In this document: positions 1 through 6,030 of the stretch, piece after piece
How positions within the stretch are numbered: position 1 is the stretch's first letter
How the letters are laid out: every line of letters begins with the position of its first letter
NCBI GenBank assembly: GCA_005883775.1
Contig: VBEU01000155.1
Location: forward strand, 1 to 7,316
From: Chloroflexota bacterium
Lineage (GTDB): Bacteria > Chloroflexota > Limnocylindria > P2-11E
Direction: 5' to 3'
DNA: 7,316 nt
The notes under the pieces: model-generated
Database searches by the model: none
What the model was told of the DNA's origin: nothing
The model's input: only the letters and a program-made list of their open reading frames with translations
Translations under genes and position numbers: made by a program

Positions 1-907
1 TCAGCAGCGCAACGCACAGAACGACCAAGAAAACCGGTGCGCGCAAGCGTGGCGCGAGGCGAAGGGTCACGAGAGCCAGCCCGAGAATGAGCAACCCAAG
101 CCAGACAACCGACGGGTCGGCGAACGATGCGACGCGTTCGAGCGTGACCCCACGACCCGCTAGGGCGAAGGTCCACGCCCACGCGAGGTACTGATCGATA
201 CCGACGATCAGCTGGAGCGCGAGAAGCTCGAGACCCAGAGCGACGGCGAGCCCGGTGAGGCACCAGCGCAGGCCGGCGCGCGCGGCTGGCCGAGCGAAGG
301 CGTCGGCCACGAGCGCAGCCACCGCAAGGATGAGGAACGCGCCGCCGATGTTCTGTTTGATGAAGACCGGCACGGAGATCAGCGCGCCGGCCACGAGCCA
401 CCGCGTCCGCGTCTGCCGGTCCTTCGCAGCAAGGATCGCCGCGACTGCGGCGAGGATCACGAGGCAGCCGTCGGGGTCATAGAAAGGGTTCGGGAGGATC
501 GCGTAGATGCCGAGCGGCACGAGCGGGATGGCAAGGACCGCGGCCAGCGCGTCCGGCCTCGCCACGACCCCGGCGACCAGGCGCCGCGCGATCACGTAGG
601 TCAGGACCGTGGCGAGGCCGCCGGCGATCGCGGCGTAGGCGATCTGCACGAAGAAATGCGGGCCGAACAGCTTGATGAGGACCGCCTGCGTGAGAAACGT
701 GAGCGGCGCCTGCGCCAGCGGGAACTGCGCATAGGGCACGTCGCCGGCCGCGATCCGCGTCGCGATGTTCAGGATGTACGAAATGTCCACGAGCACGGCG
801 ACCTGCGTGTTTCGCCACACCGTGAACGCCGCGCTTGCGACAAAGAGGAGTAGCGAAAGAAGCGGAAGAGAACGGCCGGGGAGCGCCGCGCGACCGGCGC
901 CGATCAC
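1..907 (-). CDS. GT-C fold (GT39/PMT-like) membrane glycosyltransferase, C-terminus missing
   Basis: I translated the minus strand by hand from a GTG at 907-905; the frame stays open for 302 codons and leaves the window at base 1, so the C-terminus is not seen. The product is very hydrophobic: a first membrane span around residues 14-31, a loop, then several more spans to the edge. The loop holds Asp41 followed by a segment ending GDVPYAQF (55-62). This matches the first extracytoplasmic loop of GT39/ArnT/PMT-type GT-C transferases, where an acidic residue precedes an 'A..L..G..PY.DF' pattern. Such enzymes move a sugar from a polyprenyl-phosphate donor onto an acceptor on the outer face of the membrane. 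Donor and acceptor cannot be read from the sequence. No clear ribosome binding site precedes the GTG; an in-frame TTG at 937 would overlap the divergent gene and is less likely. Together with the GT2 and sugar reductase genes it suggests cell-surface glycan synthesis. Confidence 0.8.
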   Translation of the reverse strand, partial: MIGAGRAALPGRSLPLLSLLLFVASAAFTVWRNTQVAVLVDISYILNIATRIAAGDVPYAQFPLAQAPLTFLTQAVLIKLFGPHFFVQIAYAAIAGGLATVLTYVIARRLVAGVVARPDALAAVLAIPLVPLGIYAILPNPFYDPDGCLVILAAVAAILAAKDRQTRTRWLVAGALISVPVFIKQNIGGAFLILAVAALVADAFARPAARAGLRWCLTGLAVALGLELLALQLIVGIDQYLAWAWTFALAGRGVTLERVASFADPSVVWLGLLILGLALVTLRLAPRLRAPVFLVVLCVALL

Positions 908-935
908 CAGGCGGGAGTATAGGTGCGAGATGACC

Positions 936-941
936 AAGGGA
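936..941 (+). promoter_or_regulatory. Ribosome binding site for the RmlD-like gene
   Basis: AAGGGA lies 6 bases before the ATG at 948. It favours that start over the in-frame ATG at 930, which has only a weaker AGGTG (921-925) in front of it. Confidence 0.5.
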
Positions 942-947
942 AACGAT

Positions 948-1808
948 ATGCGATGGCTGCTCCTGGGCGCGACGGGTCTTGTCGGAACCCACCTTCGGGC
1001 AGCGCTCCGCGGACGCGACGTCGTCATGACGTCGCATCGCGCGCAGCTTCCGGGTAGCGTCCCACTCGACCTCACCGACCACGCGGCCGTGACACGTGTG
1101 ATCCGAGAGGCGCGACCGGACGTGATCGTCGTCGCCGCGGCAAACGCGTTCGTCGAGCAGTGCGAGCGCGAGCCCATCGCGACGCGCGTGATAAACGTCG
1201 ACGCCGTGCGATACCTCGCGAACGCCGCCCCGAACGCGCTCCTCGTCGTGTTCTCGAGCGAATACGTCTTCGACGGAAGCGCAGGAACCTATGCCGAGGA
1301 CGACCTCGTCACGCCGATAAACGAGTACGGCCGGCAGAAGGTCGCGGTGGAGGCGATCGCTCGAGAGCGTCCTGACCACCTCGTGTGCCGCGTGTCCGGG
1401 GTGTACGGATGGTCGGCGGCGCGGACGAGCTTCGTGTGTCAACTCGTCGACCGCCTCCGCGCCGGGCAGCGCCTGCGGGTCCCCGCCGACCAGGTGATCA
1501 CGCCGACGCCGGCGGCAGACCTCGCCGGTGTGATCGTCGAGCTCGTCGATCGCTCGGCGCGTGGGATCTTCCACGCCGCGGGTCCGGAGATCCTTCCGCG
1601 ACCTGAATTCGCGCGACGCGCGGCACAGACGTTCGGACTCGACGCTGCACTGCTGGACCTGCGGACGACCGCGGAGCTCGGGCTCGCCGCGCCGCGCCCG
1701 CTCCGGGCCGGTTTGCGGACGGACAAGCTTCGGGCGTTCCTCGGCCACGGCCTTTCGCACTCGGTTGACGCGCTCGCGGCAATGCGCGACGCGGAGCCGC
1801 GCCCCTGA
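948..1808 (+). CDS. RmlD-like NAD(P)-dependent sugar reductase (dTDP-4-dehydrorhamnose reductase family)
   Basis: A 286-residue short-chain dehydrogenase of the extended type, close to the usual RmlD length. The Rossmann nucleotide-binding motif GATGLVG is at residues 7-13, right after the first beta strand. SSEYVFDG is at 103-110, the standard RmlD pattern around the catalytic Ser/Thr. The active-site Tyr127 and Lys131 (YGRQK) follow with correct spacing. RmlD reduces dTDP-4-keto-L-rhamnose to dTDP-L-rhamnose in the cytoplasm; relatives reduce other nucleotide-linked keto-sugars or act as the MAT2B-like non-catalytic group. Because rmlA, rmlB and rmlC are not in the window, I do not assign rfbD. 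The start at 948 is chosen for its ribosome binding site and because the Rossmann strand begins at once; ATG 930 would add six residues. The stop overlaps the proposed CTG start of the methyltransferase, so the two are probably one operon. Confidence 0.85.
   Translation: MRWLLLGATGLVGTHLRAALRGRDVVMTSHRAQLPGSVPLDLTDHAAVTRVIREARPDVIVVAAANAFVEQCEREPIATRVINVDAVRYLANAAPNALLVVFSSEYVFDGSAGTYAEDDLVTPINEYGRQKVAVEAIARERPDHLVCRVSGVYGWSAARTSFVCQLVDRLRAGQRLRVPADQVITPTPAADLAGVIVELVDRSARGIFHAAGPEILPRPEFARRAAQTFGLDAALLDLRTTAELGLAAPRPLRAGLRTDKLRAFLGHGLSHSVDALAAMRDAEPRP
1793..1796 (+). promoter_or_regulatory. Ribosome binding site supporting a CTG start at 1805
   Basis: GGAG inside the end of the reductase gene, 8 bases before CTG 1805. 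The spacing is good for a Shine-Dalgarno site, and the CTG overlaps the upstream TGA (CTGA, 1805-1808). Confidence 0.4.
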
Positions 1809-2749
1809 GCGCGCCGGTCTGCCCGATCTGTGGCCACGCCGAACGACCTCGCATTTGGGGAGGCGTACGCGACTACGTGACCGGCGAGCGCTTTCAGATC
1901 CTGCAATGCCGGCGCTGCGGCTTCGCGATGACCGACCCCGTTCCGGTCTCGATGGACCCGTATTACCCAGCCCGCTACCGCCGCTTCAATGCCCTCGCGG
2001 CCTTTGTGCTGCGCCGGCTGTACCTGCGCCGCGTCGATGGCTGGCACGCGCGGCTTCCGAACTCCGGCGTCGCGCTCGAGCTCGGAAGCGGCACGGGCTG
2101 GATGCTTCGTGCGCTCCGCGAGCGCGGCTGGCTCGCTCTCGGGAGCGAGCGCACTGTCGCCGCGGCCGCGGCCGCACGCGACGCGGCCGGCGCACCCGTG
2201 TTCGTGGGCGACCTCCGCGCGATCAGAGACGAGCCTGTCCTCGACCTCGTGGTCATGTTCCACGTCCTCGAGCATCTCGCCGATCCGTTGACCGCCCTCG
2301 CCGCGGTCGCGCGACGCGTGAAGCCTGGCGGGACCCTTATCCTCGGCATCCCCAACATCGCGAGCTGGCAAGCTCGATTCGCGGGACCCTTCTGGATGCA
2401 CCTCGAGGTCCCGCGGCACCTCTGTCATTTCTCACCGGACGCCGTCGAGCGCGCGCTTGCCACATCCGGGTTTCGGGTGACGCGCATCGACTTCCGATCG
2501 TTCGAGCACGATCCGTTCGGTTGGGTCCAGAGCACGCTCGACCGGCTCGGCTTCGAGCAGTCGCTGCTCGTGAAGGTACTCGCCCGAATGCAAGACCGGC
2601 GCTCAGATGTACTGACGACCGTCGTTGCCACTCTCCTCGCGATCCCGCTTGGTGCGCTCGGGCTGGTCCTCGCGCTCGCCAGCTGGCGTGCGGGCGCGGG
2701 CGCGGTTATGGAGGTCTGGGCGACGCGAGAGGATCGTCCTGCCGGTTAG
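1805..2749 (+). CDS. Class I SAM-dependent methyltransferase with N-terminal zinc-binding motif
   Basis: With the CTG start at 1805 the protein has 314 residues. CPIC (Cys6, Cys9) and CRRC (Cys35, Cys38) form a four-cysteine zinc-ribbon typical of many sugar or lipid methyltransferases in surface-glycan clusters. The SAM-binding motif ELGSGTG is at 92-98, FHVLEH at 152-157 and the post-motif loop VKPGG near 172-176, as in the Methyltransf_23/Methyltransf_11 families. The C-terminal region has a hydrophobic stretch around 269-291 that may anchor the protein to the membrane. The first ordinary start in this frame, GTG 1877, would cut off the first cysteine pair. An in-frame stop lies at 1766-1768, and the only start-like codon between it and the cysteines is CTG 1805. 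The gene follows the reductase without a gap and its stop overlaps that of the convergent GT2 gene. It probably methylates a sugar or lipid-linked intermediate; the substrate is unknown. Confidence 0.85.
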   Translation: MSAPVCPICGHAERPRIWGGVRDYVTGERFQILQCRRCGFAMTDPVPVSMDPYYPARYRRFNALAAFVLRRLYLRRVDGWHARLPNSGVALELGSGTGWMLRALRERGWLALGSERTVAAAAAARDAAGAPVFVGDLRAIRDEPVLDLVVMFHVLEHLADPLTALAAVARRVKPGGTLILGIPNIASWQARFAGPFWMHLEVPRHLCHFSPDAVERALATSGFRVTRIDFRSFEHDPFGWVQSTLDRLGFEQSLLVKVLARMQDRRSDVLTTVVATLLAIPLGALGLVLALASWRAGAGAVMEVWATREDRPAG

Positions 2750-3654
2750 AGGTGGGTCTTGTTCTTGTCGACGACGAAAACTGGTCGCGCCACCCCGTTC
2801 TTGTAGGCGCGCGCGAGATAGAGCGCGATCGTCGACAGCGCGATGAGCGCGAAGTAGAACGTGGCGACCGACGCGAGGCTCGCGATGCCTGCGGCACCGA
2901 GCCCGGCAACGATCGCCACGAGCGGGAACAGGAAGCCGACCACGACCGCGAGATAGAGGATCAGGCGCAGAGGAAAGGTCGAGCTCGCGAGAAATCCCGC
3001 GACTGCGAAGCGTGTCATGTTGAAGAAGTTGTAGTGGCTCTTCCCTGACGTGCGCACCCCGCGCACGTACGGAACGCCGACCCGAACGAAGCCGACGTAC
3101 CCGAGCTCCGCGCGGAGGAACACGTAGGTGGTGTGCGGCGCGACGATCGCATCGCGTACCTGTCGCGAAATCATCGCGAACTCGGCCATCCAGAGGACGA
3201 TGTCGCTGTCCGCGATCCCCTTGTTGAGGTAGTAGAAGAGCCGGCGGAAGAACGTCACGACCATCGGCTCGACGCGGTTCGAGCGAATGCCGTAGGCCAC
3301 GTCGGCGCCGCCCTCGAGCGCGGCGTGGAACTCTCGCAACAGCTCCGGTGGGTCTTCGCAGTCGACATCGATCATCGCGTAGCGATCCGCCGTGATCAGC
3401 GAAAGTCCCGCGAGCAGCACCGCGTGATAGCCGAAATCTCTCGAGAGCGAGATGACTTTGACGCGCTTGTCCTTCGCGCGCAGCTCGCAGATCCGCTCGA
3501 GGCTGCCGTCATCGCTCCCGTCATTTACGAAGACCATCTGCCAGGAGATCGCGGACAGCGAGTCGAGGACCGCGCACGTCCGGTCGTAGAACGGCGCGAT
3601 GTTGCCCAGCTCGTTGTGTACGGGGACGATGATCGCGAGGTCGCGGTCGCTCAT
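2746..3654 (-). CDS. GT2 family glycosyltransferase, DPM1/GtrB-like, with two C-terminal membrane spans
   Basis: A 302-residue protein from ATG 3654; GTG 3663 is an in-frame alternative adding three residues, and neither start has a strong ribosome binding site. The GT-A fold nucleotide-binding pieces are clear: VPVHNE at 10-15, NDGSDDGS at 44-51, and the metal-binding DVD at 96-98 within DVDCEDPPE, the counterpart of DADLQDPPE in polyprenyl-phosphate sugar transferases. RTSGKSHY at 201-208 matches the conserved R..G.SKY region. Two membrane spans follow at about 229-252 and 262-283, then a short cytoplasmic tail. Family members transfer a hexose or aminosugar from a nucleotide donor to polyprenyl phosphate on the inner membrane face, making the donor used by GT-C enzymes such as the one at the left edge. 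The middle part (about 148-165) lacks the usual FRLM-type segment, so its acceptor or donor may be unusual. The gene converges on the methyltransferase with overlapping stops. Confidence 0.9.
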   Translation of the reverse strand: MSDRDLAIIVPVHNELGNIAPFYDRTCAVLDSLSAISWQMVFVNDGSDDGSLERICELRAKDKRVKVISLSRDFGYHAVLLAGLSLITADRYAMIDVDCEDPPELLREFHAALEGGADVAYGIRSNRVEPMVVTFFRRLFYYLNKGIADSDIVLWMAEFAMISRQVRDAIVAPHTTYVFLRAELGYVGFVRVGVPYVRGVRTSGKSHYNFFNMTRFAVAGFLASSTFPLRLILYLAVVVGFLFPLVAIVAGLGAAGIASLASVATFYFALIALSTIALYLARAYKNGVARPVFVVDKNKTHL

Positions 3655-3672
3655 CGGCGACACACTAGGTGA

Positions 3673-3688
3673 CGGCTCTTGGGAGCCG
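3673..3688. repeat. Small inverted repeat in the divergent spacer
   Basis: CGGCTC (3673-3678) and GAGCCG (3683-3688) can pair with a 4-base loop. It sits between the GT2 start and the membrane-protein gene. It could be an operator or chance in GC-rich DNA; no T-run follows, so it is not a typical terminator. Confidence 0.25.
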
Positions 3689-3734
3689 CGTTGCGGCCGA
3701 GGATCATGGCGACCGATTGGCCGATAATTCTGCC

Positions 3735-3797
3735 GTGGACCCGGTCACTCTCGCCATCCACGCGACACCCGCATTCGTCGCCAGCGCGGTCGAGTGA
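3735..3797 (+). pseudogene. Detached N-terminal piece of the membrane protein gene (or a 20-codon leader ORF)
   Basis: GTG at 3735 opens a 20-codon frame beginning MDPVTLAIHATPAFVASAVE and ending at TGA 3795-3797. It reads like the start of a membrane protein: a short polar beginning followed by a hydrophobic segment ending in an acidic residue. The next frame, which carries the rest of the protein, starts with a GTG (3794-3796) that overlaps this stop. From my memory of the family, intact relatives begin much like this and continue with more of the first membrane span, so I read this as one gene broken by a deletion of 3n+1 bases (or a 3n+2 insertion). The alternative is a leader peptide with coupled translation. 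Confidence 0.45.
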
Positions 3798-4423
3798 CGG
3801 CGGCGCTCGCGGTGATCATCGGCACGCTCGGGGTCGCAATCGTCACAGTCGTCCCGGAGCACCTGCTGAAGGGAGTGGTCGGCGCGCTCCTTTTGCTCTT
3901 TGGTCTCCGCTGGCTCCGCAAAGCGATCCTTCGATTCGCCGGGATCGTCGCCATCCACGACGAGGAGCTCATCTACCTGCGCGAGCTCGCCGAGCTTCGG
4001 GCGCAGGGCCTTCGCAGGAACGAGTTCGACTGGGTCGGGTTCCTCGTGGCCTTCAAGGCGGTCCTCCTCGAAGGGACGGAGGTCGCCTTCATCGTCATCG
4101 CCTTCGGTGCGGCCGGCGGAGTAGCCCTGACGTCGGCGGTCGTTGGTGCGATCGTGGCGGGCATCCTCGTGATCGGGCTCGGCGTCGCGCTGCAGAAACC
4201 GCTGACGATGGTGCCGGAGAACTCGCTCAAGTTCGGAGTCGGCGCGATGCTCTGCAGCTTCGGCGTGTTCTGGTTCGCCGAGGCGCTTGGCATGACATGG
4301 CCCGGCGATGCGCTCTCGATCCCGCTGATCGTCGTCGCATTCGTCGGCGTGAGCTGGCTCGCGGTGCGGATCCTGAAAACAGTTCTTCCGGAGGGCGCGC
4401 AGATCGAAGCGCGAAATGTTTAA
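3794..4423 (+). CDS. Polytopic membrane protein of unknown function, N-terminus probably truncated
   Basis: A 209-residue, highly hydrophobic protein if translation starts at GTG 3794. Membrane spans are visible near 4-20, 28-45, 85-110, 113-133, 148-166 and 175-192. Recognisable pieces are LLLLFGLRWLRKAI (32-45), HDEE (55-58) in a cytoplasmic or external loop, LLEGTEV (91-97) inside a span, and PENSLKFGVG (141-150). The Glu in LEGTEV within a membrane helix recalls transporters such as FTR1 or GDT1, but the pattern is not theirs. I believe it belongs to a conserved predicted-membrane-protein group (possibly COG4280), recalled from memory and not verified. The 20 codons before it in another frame look like its missing start, so this copy may be a pseudogene or may use the internal GTG. 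Codon use downstream stays normal, so any damage is recent or tolerated. The next small membrane gene overlaps it by 8 bases. Confidence 0.7.
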   Translation: MTAALAVIIGTLGVAIVTVVPEHLLKGVVGALLLLFGLRWLRKAILRFAGIVAIHDEELIYLRELAELRAQGLRRNEFDWVGFLVAFKAVLLEGTEVAFIVIAFGAAGGVALTSAVVGAIVAGILVIGLGVALQKPLTMVPENSLKFGVGAMLCSFGVFWFAEALGMTWPGDALSIPLIVVAFVGVSWLAVRILKTVLPEGAQIEARNV

Positions 4424-4649
4424 GAGCATTTGGTCGACGCTCGTCGGCCTTCTGATCGAGGACGGTCAGCTCGCCATCGGCGCGCTGGTCGCTCTTGCGG
4501 TCACCTGGCTGCTCGCCGCGGCGGGCGGAGACCAGACTCAGCAAGTCGTCGGGTGGGCGCTTCTGGCGATGGTCCTTGTGCTCGTCGTCGCGAATCTCTA
4601 CCGCGCGGGGCTGGTCGCGCGCGCCCGGGTGAGCTCCGCGCGCCGGTAG
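4416..4649 (+). CDS. Small membrane protein with two predicted spans
   Basis: A 77-residue protein starting at ATG 4416 inside the last codons of the preceding gene, whose TAA is at 4421-4423. The overlap points to translational coupling and a shared function. Hydrophobic segments lie at about residues 20-36 and 43-62, joined by a short loop with AGGDQTQQ, and the C-terminus is Arg-rich (ARARVSSARR), suggesting a cytoplasmic tail. I do not recognise a named family; such small partners often sit behind the larger membrane protein and may form a complex with it. Its last 52 bases overlap the 3' end of the tag gene on the other strand. Confidence 0.65.
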   Translation: MFKSIWSTLVGLLIEDGQLAIGALVALAVTWLLAAAGGDQTQQVVGWALLAMVLVLVVANLYRAGLVARARVSSARR

Positions 4650-5131
4650 CAGCCGCGCTCATGGTCGTTGCGGATTCCGACGGCCTGCATGAACGACTCG
4701 ACGATGGTCGGCCCTACGAACCGGAACCCGCGCTTCTTCAGATCTTTCGATAACGCGTCCTTGTCGTCGAATCCCCAGACGTAGCGATCGAATGAGGCAA
4801 ATTCCTTCTGCACGACGCCCAACGCCTTCGCGTTACCGATGGCCGCGTCGATCTTCGCGCGATTGCGAATGATCGACTCGTCTTTCATCAAGCGGGTTAC
4901 GTCCTTTGAGGTGAAGCGAGCGACGATCACCGGATCGAACCCGACGAATGCGTGACGAAAGGCGTCCCGCTTGCGAAGAACGGTTTCCCAGCTGAGGCCG
5001 GCTTGCATGCCTTCGAGAATGAGAAATTCGAATAGGAGTCGATCGTCATGCACTGGCGTACCCCACTCGACATCGTGATACGACAGGAGGGGCTCGCGCG
5101 TGGCCCAAGCGCACCGTTTGCGACGGGCCAC
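4598..5131 (-). CDS. tag: DNA-3-methyladenine glycosylase I
   Basis: A 177-residue cytoplasmic base-excision repair enzyme that removes 3-methyladenine from alkylated DNA. It aligns along its length with E. coli Tag (187 residues) from memory: RCAWA at 6-10, YHDVEWG at 18-24, LEGMQAGLSW at 39-48, KKRGFRFVGPT at 132-142 and SFMQAVG at 146-152. All four expected zinc ligands are present (Cys7, His19, His157, Cys161), as are the base-recognition Glu40 and Trp48. GTG 5131 is chosen because it lies six codons before the conserved RCAWA; the open frame upstream is low-complexity Arg/Pro sequence with no family match. A 16-residue non-conserved tail (162-177) overlaps the small membrane gene. The gene is shorter than E. 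coli Tag mainly in the variable loop near residues 116-126. Upstream on the same strand are the HAD gene and the inverted-repeat spacer. Confidence 0.92.
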   Translation of the reverse strand: MARRKRCAWATREPLLSYHDVEWGTPVHDDRLLFEFLILEGMQAGLSWETVLRKRDAFRHAFVGFDPVIVARFTSKDVTRLMKDESIIRNRAKIDAAIGNAKALGVVQKEFASFDRYVWGFDDKDALSKDLKKRGFRFVGPTIVESFMQAVGIRNDHERGCYRRAELTRARATSPAR

Positions 5132-5145
5132 CGAGGGGGTTCTTC

Positions 5146-5240
5146 GCCGACGCGGCGCCGAAACCCTCTTTACGCGGCGGCGGACCCCCCGGCCTCCGGC
5201 CGGTGCCCCACCGCGCGGGGGCCCTCGGCGCCGCGTCGGC
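5146..5240. repeat. Spacer with a 15-bp perfect inverted repeat
   Basis: GCCGACGCGGCGCCG (5146-5160) is the exact reverse complement of 5226-5240; A5161/T5225 extends it to 16 pairs. The arms enclose about 63 bases of very GC-rich sequence with further self-pairing. The element fills most of the space between the HAD stop (5248) and the tag start (5131). Read on the plus strand the right arm is followed by TCGGTTTTT (5241-5249), like an intrinsic terminator, but the flanking genes run on the minus strand. It may be a palindromic intergenic element, an mRNA structure or a terminator variant. Confidence 0.7.
5189..5203. repeat. Inner hairpin within the spacer
   Basis: CCGGCC (5189-5194) and GGCCGG (5198-5203) pair around a TCC loop, giving the larger inverted repeat a cruciform or multi-stem shape. 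A further palindrome CCGCGCGG is at 5211-5218. Confidence 0.5.
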
Positions 5241-5247
5241 TCGGTTT

Positions 5248-5988
5248 TTACGTTCCGCCCCATTTCCGCAGCAGGTCGGGCAGCTCCGAGAGCTTTTCGA
5301 TCTCCGCGGTCGGCACGGCAATCGAAGATGGGAAGCCCGACTGATTCTTTCTCCAAATGGCACGCATGCCGGCCTCGAGCGCTCCGGAGACGTCGTCGAC
5401 CATGCGGTCGCCGATCATCACGCATTCGTCGGGCATCACGTCTAGGCGGCGCGCCACTTCGGCGAAGACGGTGCGATGCGGCTTGGAGTGCGGAAGGTCG
5501 GACGTGTAGACGATCACATCGAGTAGCGACGCGAGACCGTGGGCCGCGAGGTCGGCGTTGTGCCAGTCGGCGGCCCACCACGTGTTCGAGAGCAGACCAA
5601 GGCGGTAGCCACGCTCGCGAAGCGTTCTGAGGACGGCTCCAGCCTCGGGGTCGACCGTCGACCAGCCGGCGATCGCCTTCGCGTACCCGTCCATCGCCCC
5701 CAGTAGCTCGGCGCCGCTCACCGGCACACCAAGCCGGTCGAACGCTTCGCGAACGAGTACGGTGGGCGGTCCGCTCCAGTGCTCGGTATCCACCCTGCGC
5801 CAGTGGTCGCGCTCGGCATCATGCATCGCGTTGACGTATGCGTCGCGTGATGGCCACTTCCGATCGGCGAACTGAGTTACGAGATGGTCGTACGACGCTG
5901 CCCACTTCTGCTCGGCGCCGCTATCCCAGTCGGACCAATGCACGAGCGTCCCGCCCAGGTCGAAGATCACCGCGCGCGGCGTCGCCAC
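5248..5988 (-). CDS. HAD-superfamily hydrolase
   Basis: A 246-residue protein from GTG 5988; an in-frame TTG at 6018 would add ten residues, but the family's first strand begins at once after the GTG. HAD motif I is FDLGGTL (9-15) with nucleophile Asp10, motif II is the Ser in LLSNT (132-136), motif III is Lys169 in HSKPH, and motif IV is GDRMVDD (193-199). The helical cap between residues 18 and 110 fits subclass I HADs. Most members are phosphatases of small phosphorylated metabolites; substrate cannot be read here. The second Asp of motif I (DxDGT in most phosphatases) is Gly, as in a recognised subset of HADs, so the usual general acid is missing and the reaction may be different or slow. 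It lies upstream of tag on the same strand with 116 bases between, so cotranscription is possible. It is divergent to the protease gene with a 42-base gap. Confidence 0.88.
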   Translation of the reverse strand: MATPRAVIFDLGGTLVHWSDWDSGAEQKWAASYDHLVTQFADRKWPSRDAYVNAMHDAERDHWRRVDTEHWSGPPTVLVREAFDRLGVPVSGAELLGAMDGYAKAIAGWSTVDPEAGAVLRTLRERGYRLGLLSNTWWAADWHNADLAAHGLASLLDVIVYTSDLPHSKPHRTVFAEVARRLDVMPDECVMIGDRMVDDVSGALEAGMRAIWRKNQSGFPSSIAVPTAEIEKLSELPDLLRKWGGT

Positions 5989-6021
5989 GTTCGAAACTGT
6001 ACGAAACGACGGCCTCAACGC

Positions 6022-6029
6022 GAAGGGAG
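6022..6029 (+). promoter_or_regulatory. Ribosome binding site for the SDH-family protease
   Basis: GAAGGGAG just before ATG 6031. Pairing through GAAGG gives a 4-base spacer, somewhat short but usable. GTG 6043, in frame, would have a spacer of 13 and is less likely. Confidence 0.5.
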
Positions 6030-6030
6030 C

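Noticed and set aside
477..1760. A 427-codon open frame on the minus strand
   Set aside because: It lies antisense to the RmlD-like gene and in a different frame from the real GT-C gene; the translation is Arg-rich and without family motifs. Long antisense frames are expected in GC-rich DNA.
1439..2428. A 329-codon minus-strand open frame
   Set aside because: It is antisense to the reductase and methyltransferase, with low-complexity Arg/Ser/Ala composition and no recognisable domain.
1561..3048. A 495-codon plus-strand open frame
   Set aside because: It overlaps the reductase, methyltransferase and GT2 genes in another frame; its product is Arg-rich with no domain, while the overlapped genes have complete family motifs.
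3691..3728. Possible promoter from TTGCGG (3691-3696) and GATAAT (3723-3728)
   Set aside because: The spacing between them is 26 bases, too long for a sigma-70 type promoter, so I do not annotate it.
3679..4455. A 258-codon plus-strand open frame over the membrane protein
   Set aside because: Composition is Arg/Gly/Ser-rich with no hydrophobic pattern; the overlapping frame carries clear membrane spans.
5132..5581. N-terminal extension of tag reaching into the HAD gene
   Set aside because: The added sequence overlaps the HAD gene in another frame, is low-complexity Arg/Pro/Gly and has no counterpart in Tag proteins, which begin just before RCAWA.
5884..6030. Upstream extension of the protease gene
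   Set aside because: It overlaps the HAD gene's beginning on the other strand and lacks family similarity; ATG 6031 has its own ribosome binding site and begins right before the membrane anchor.
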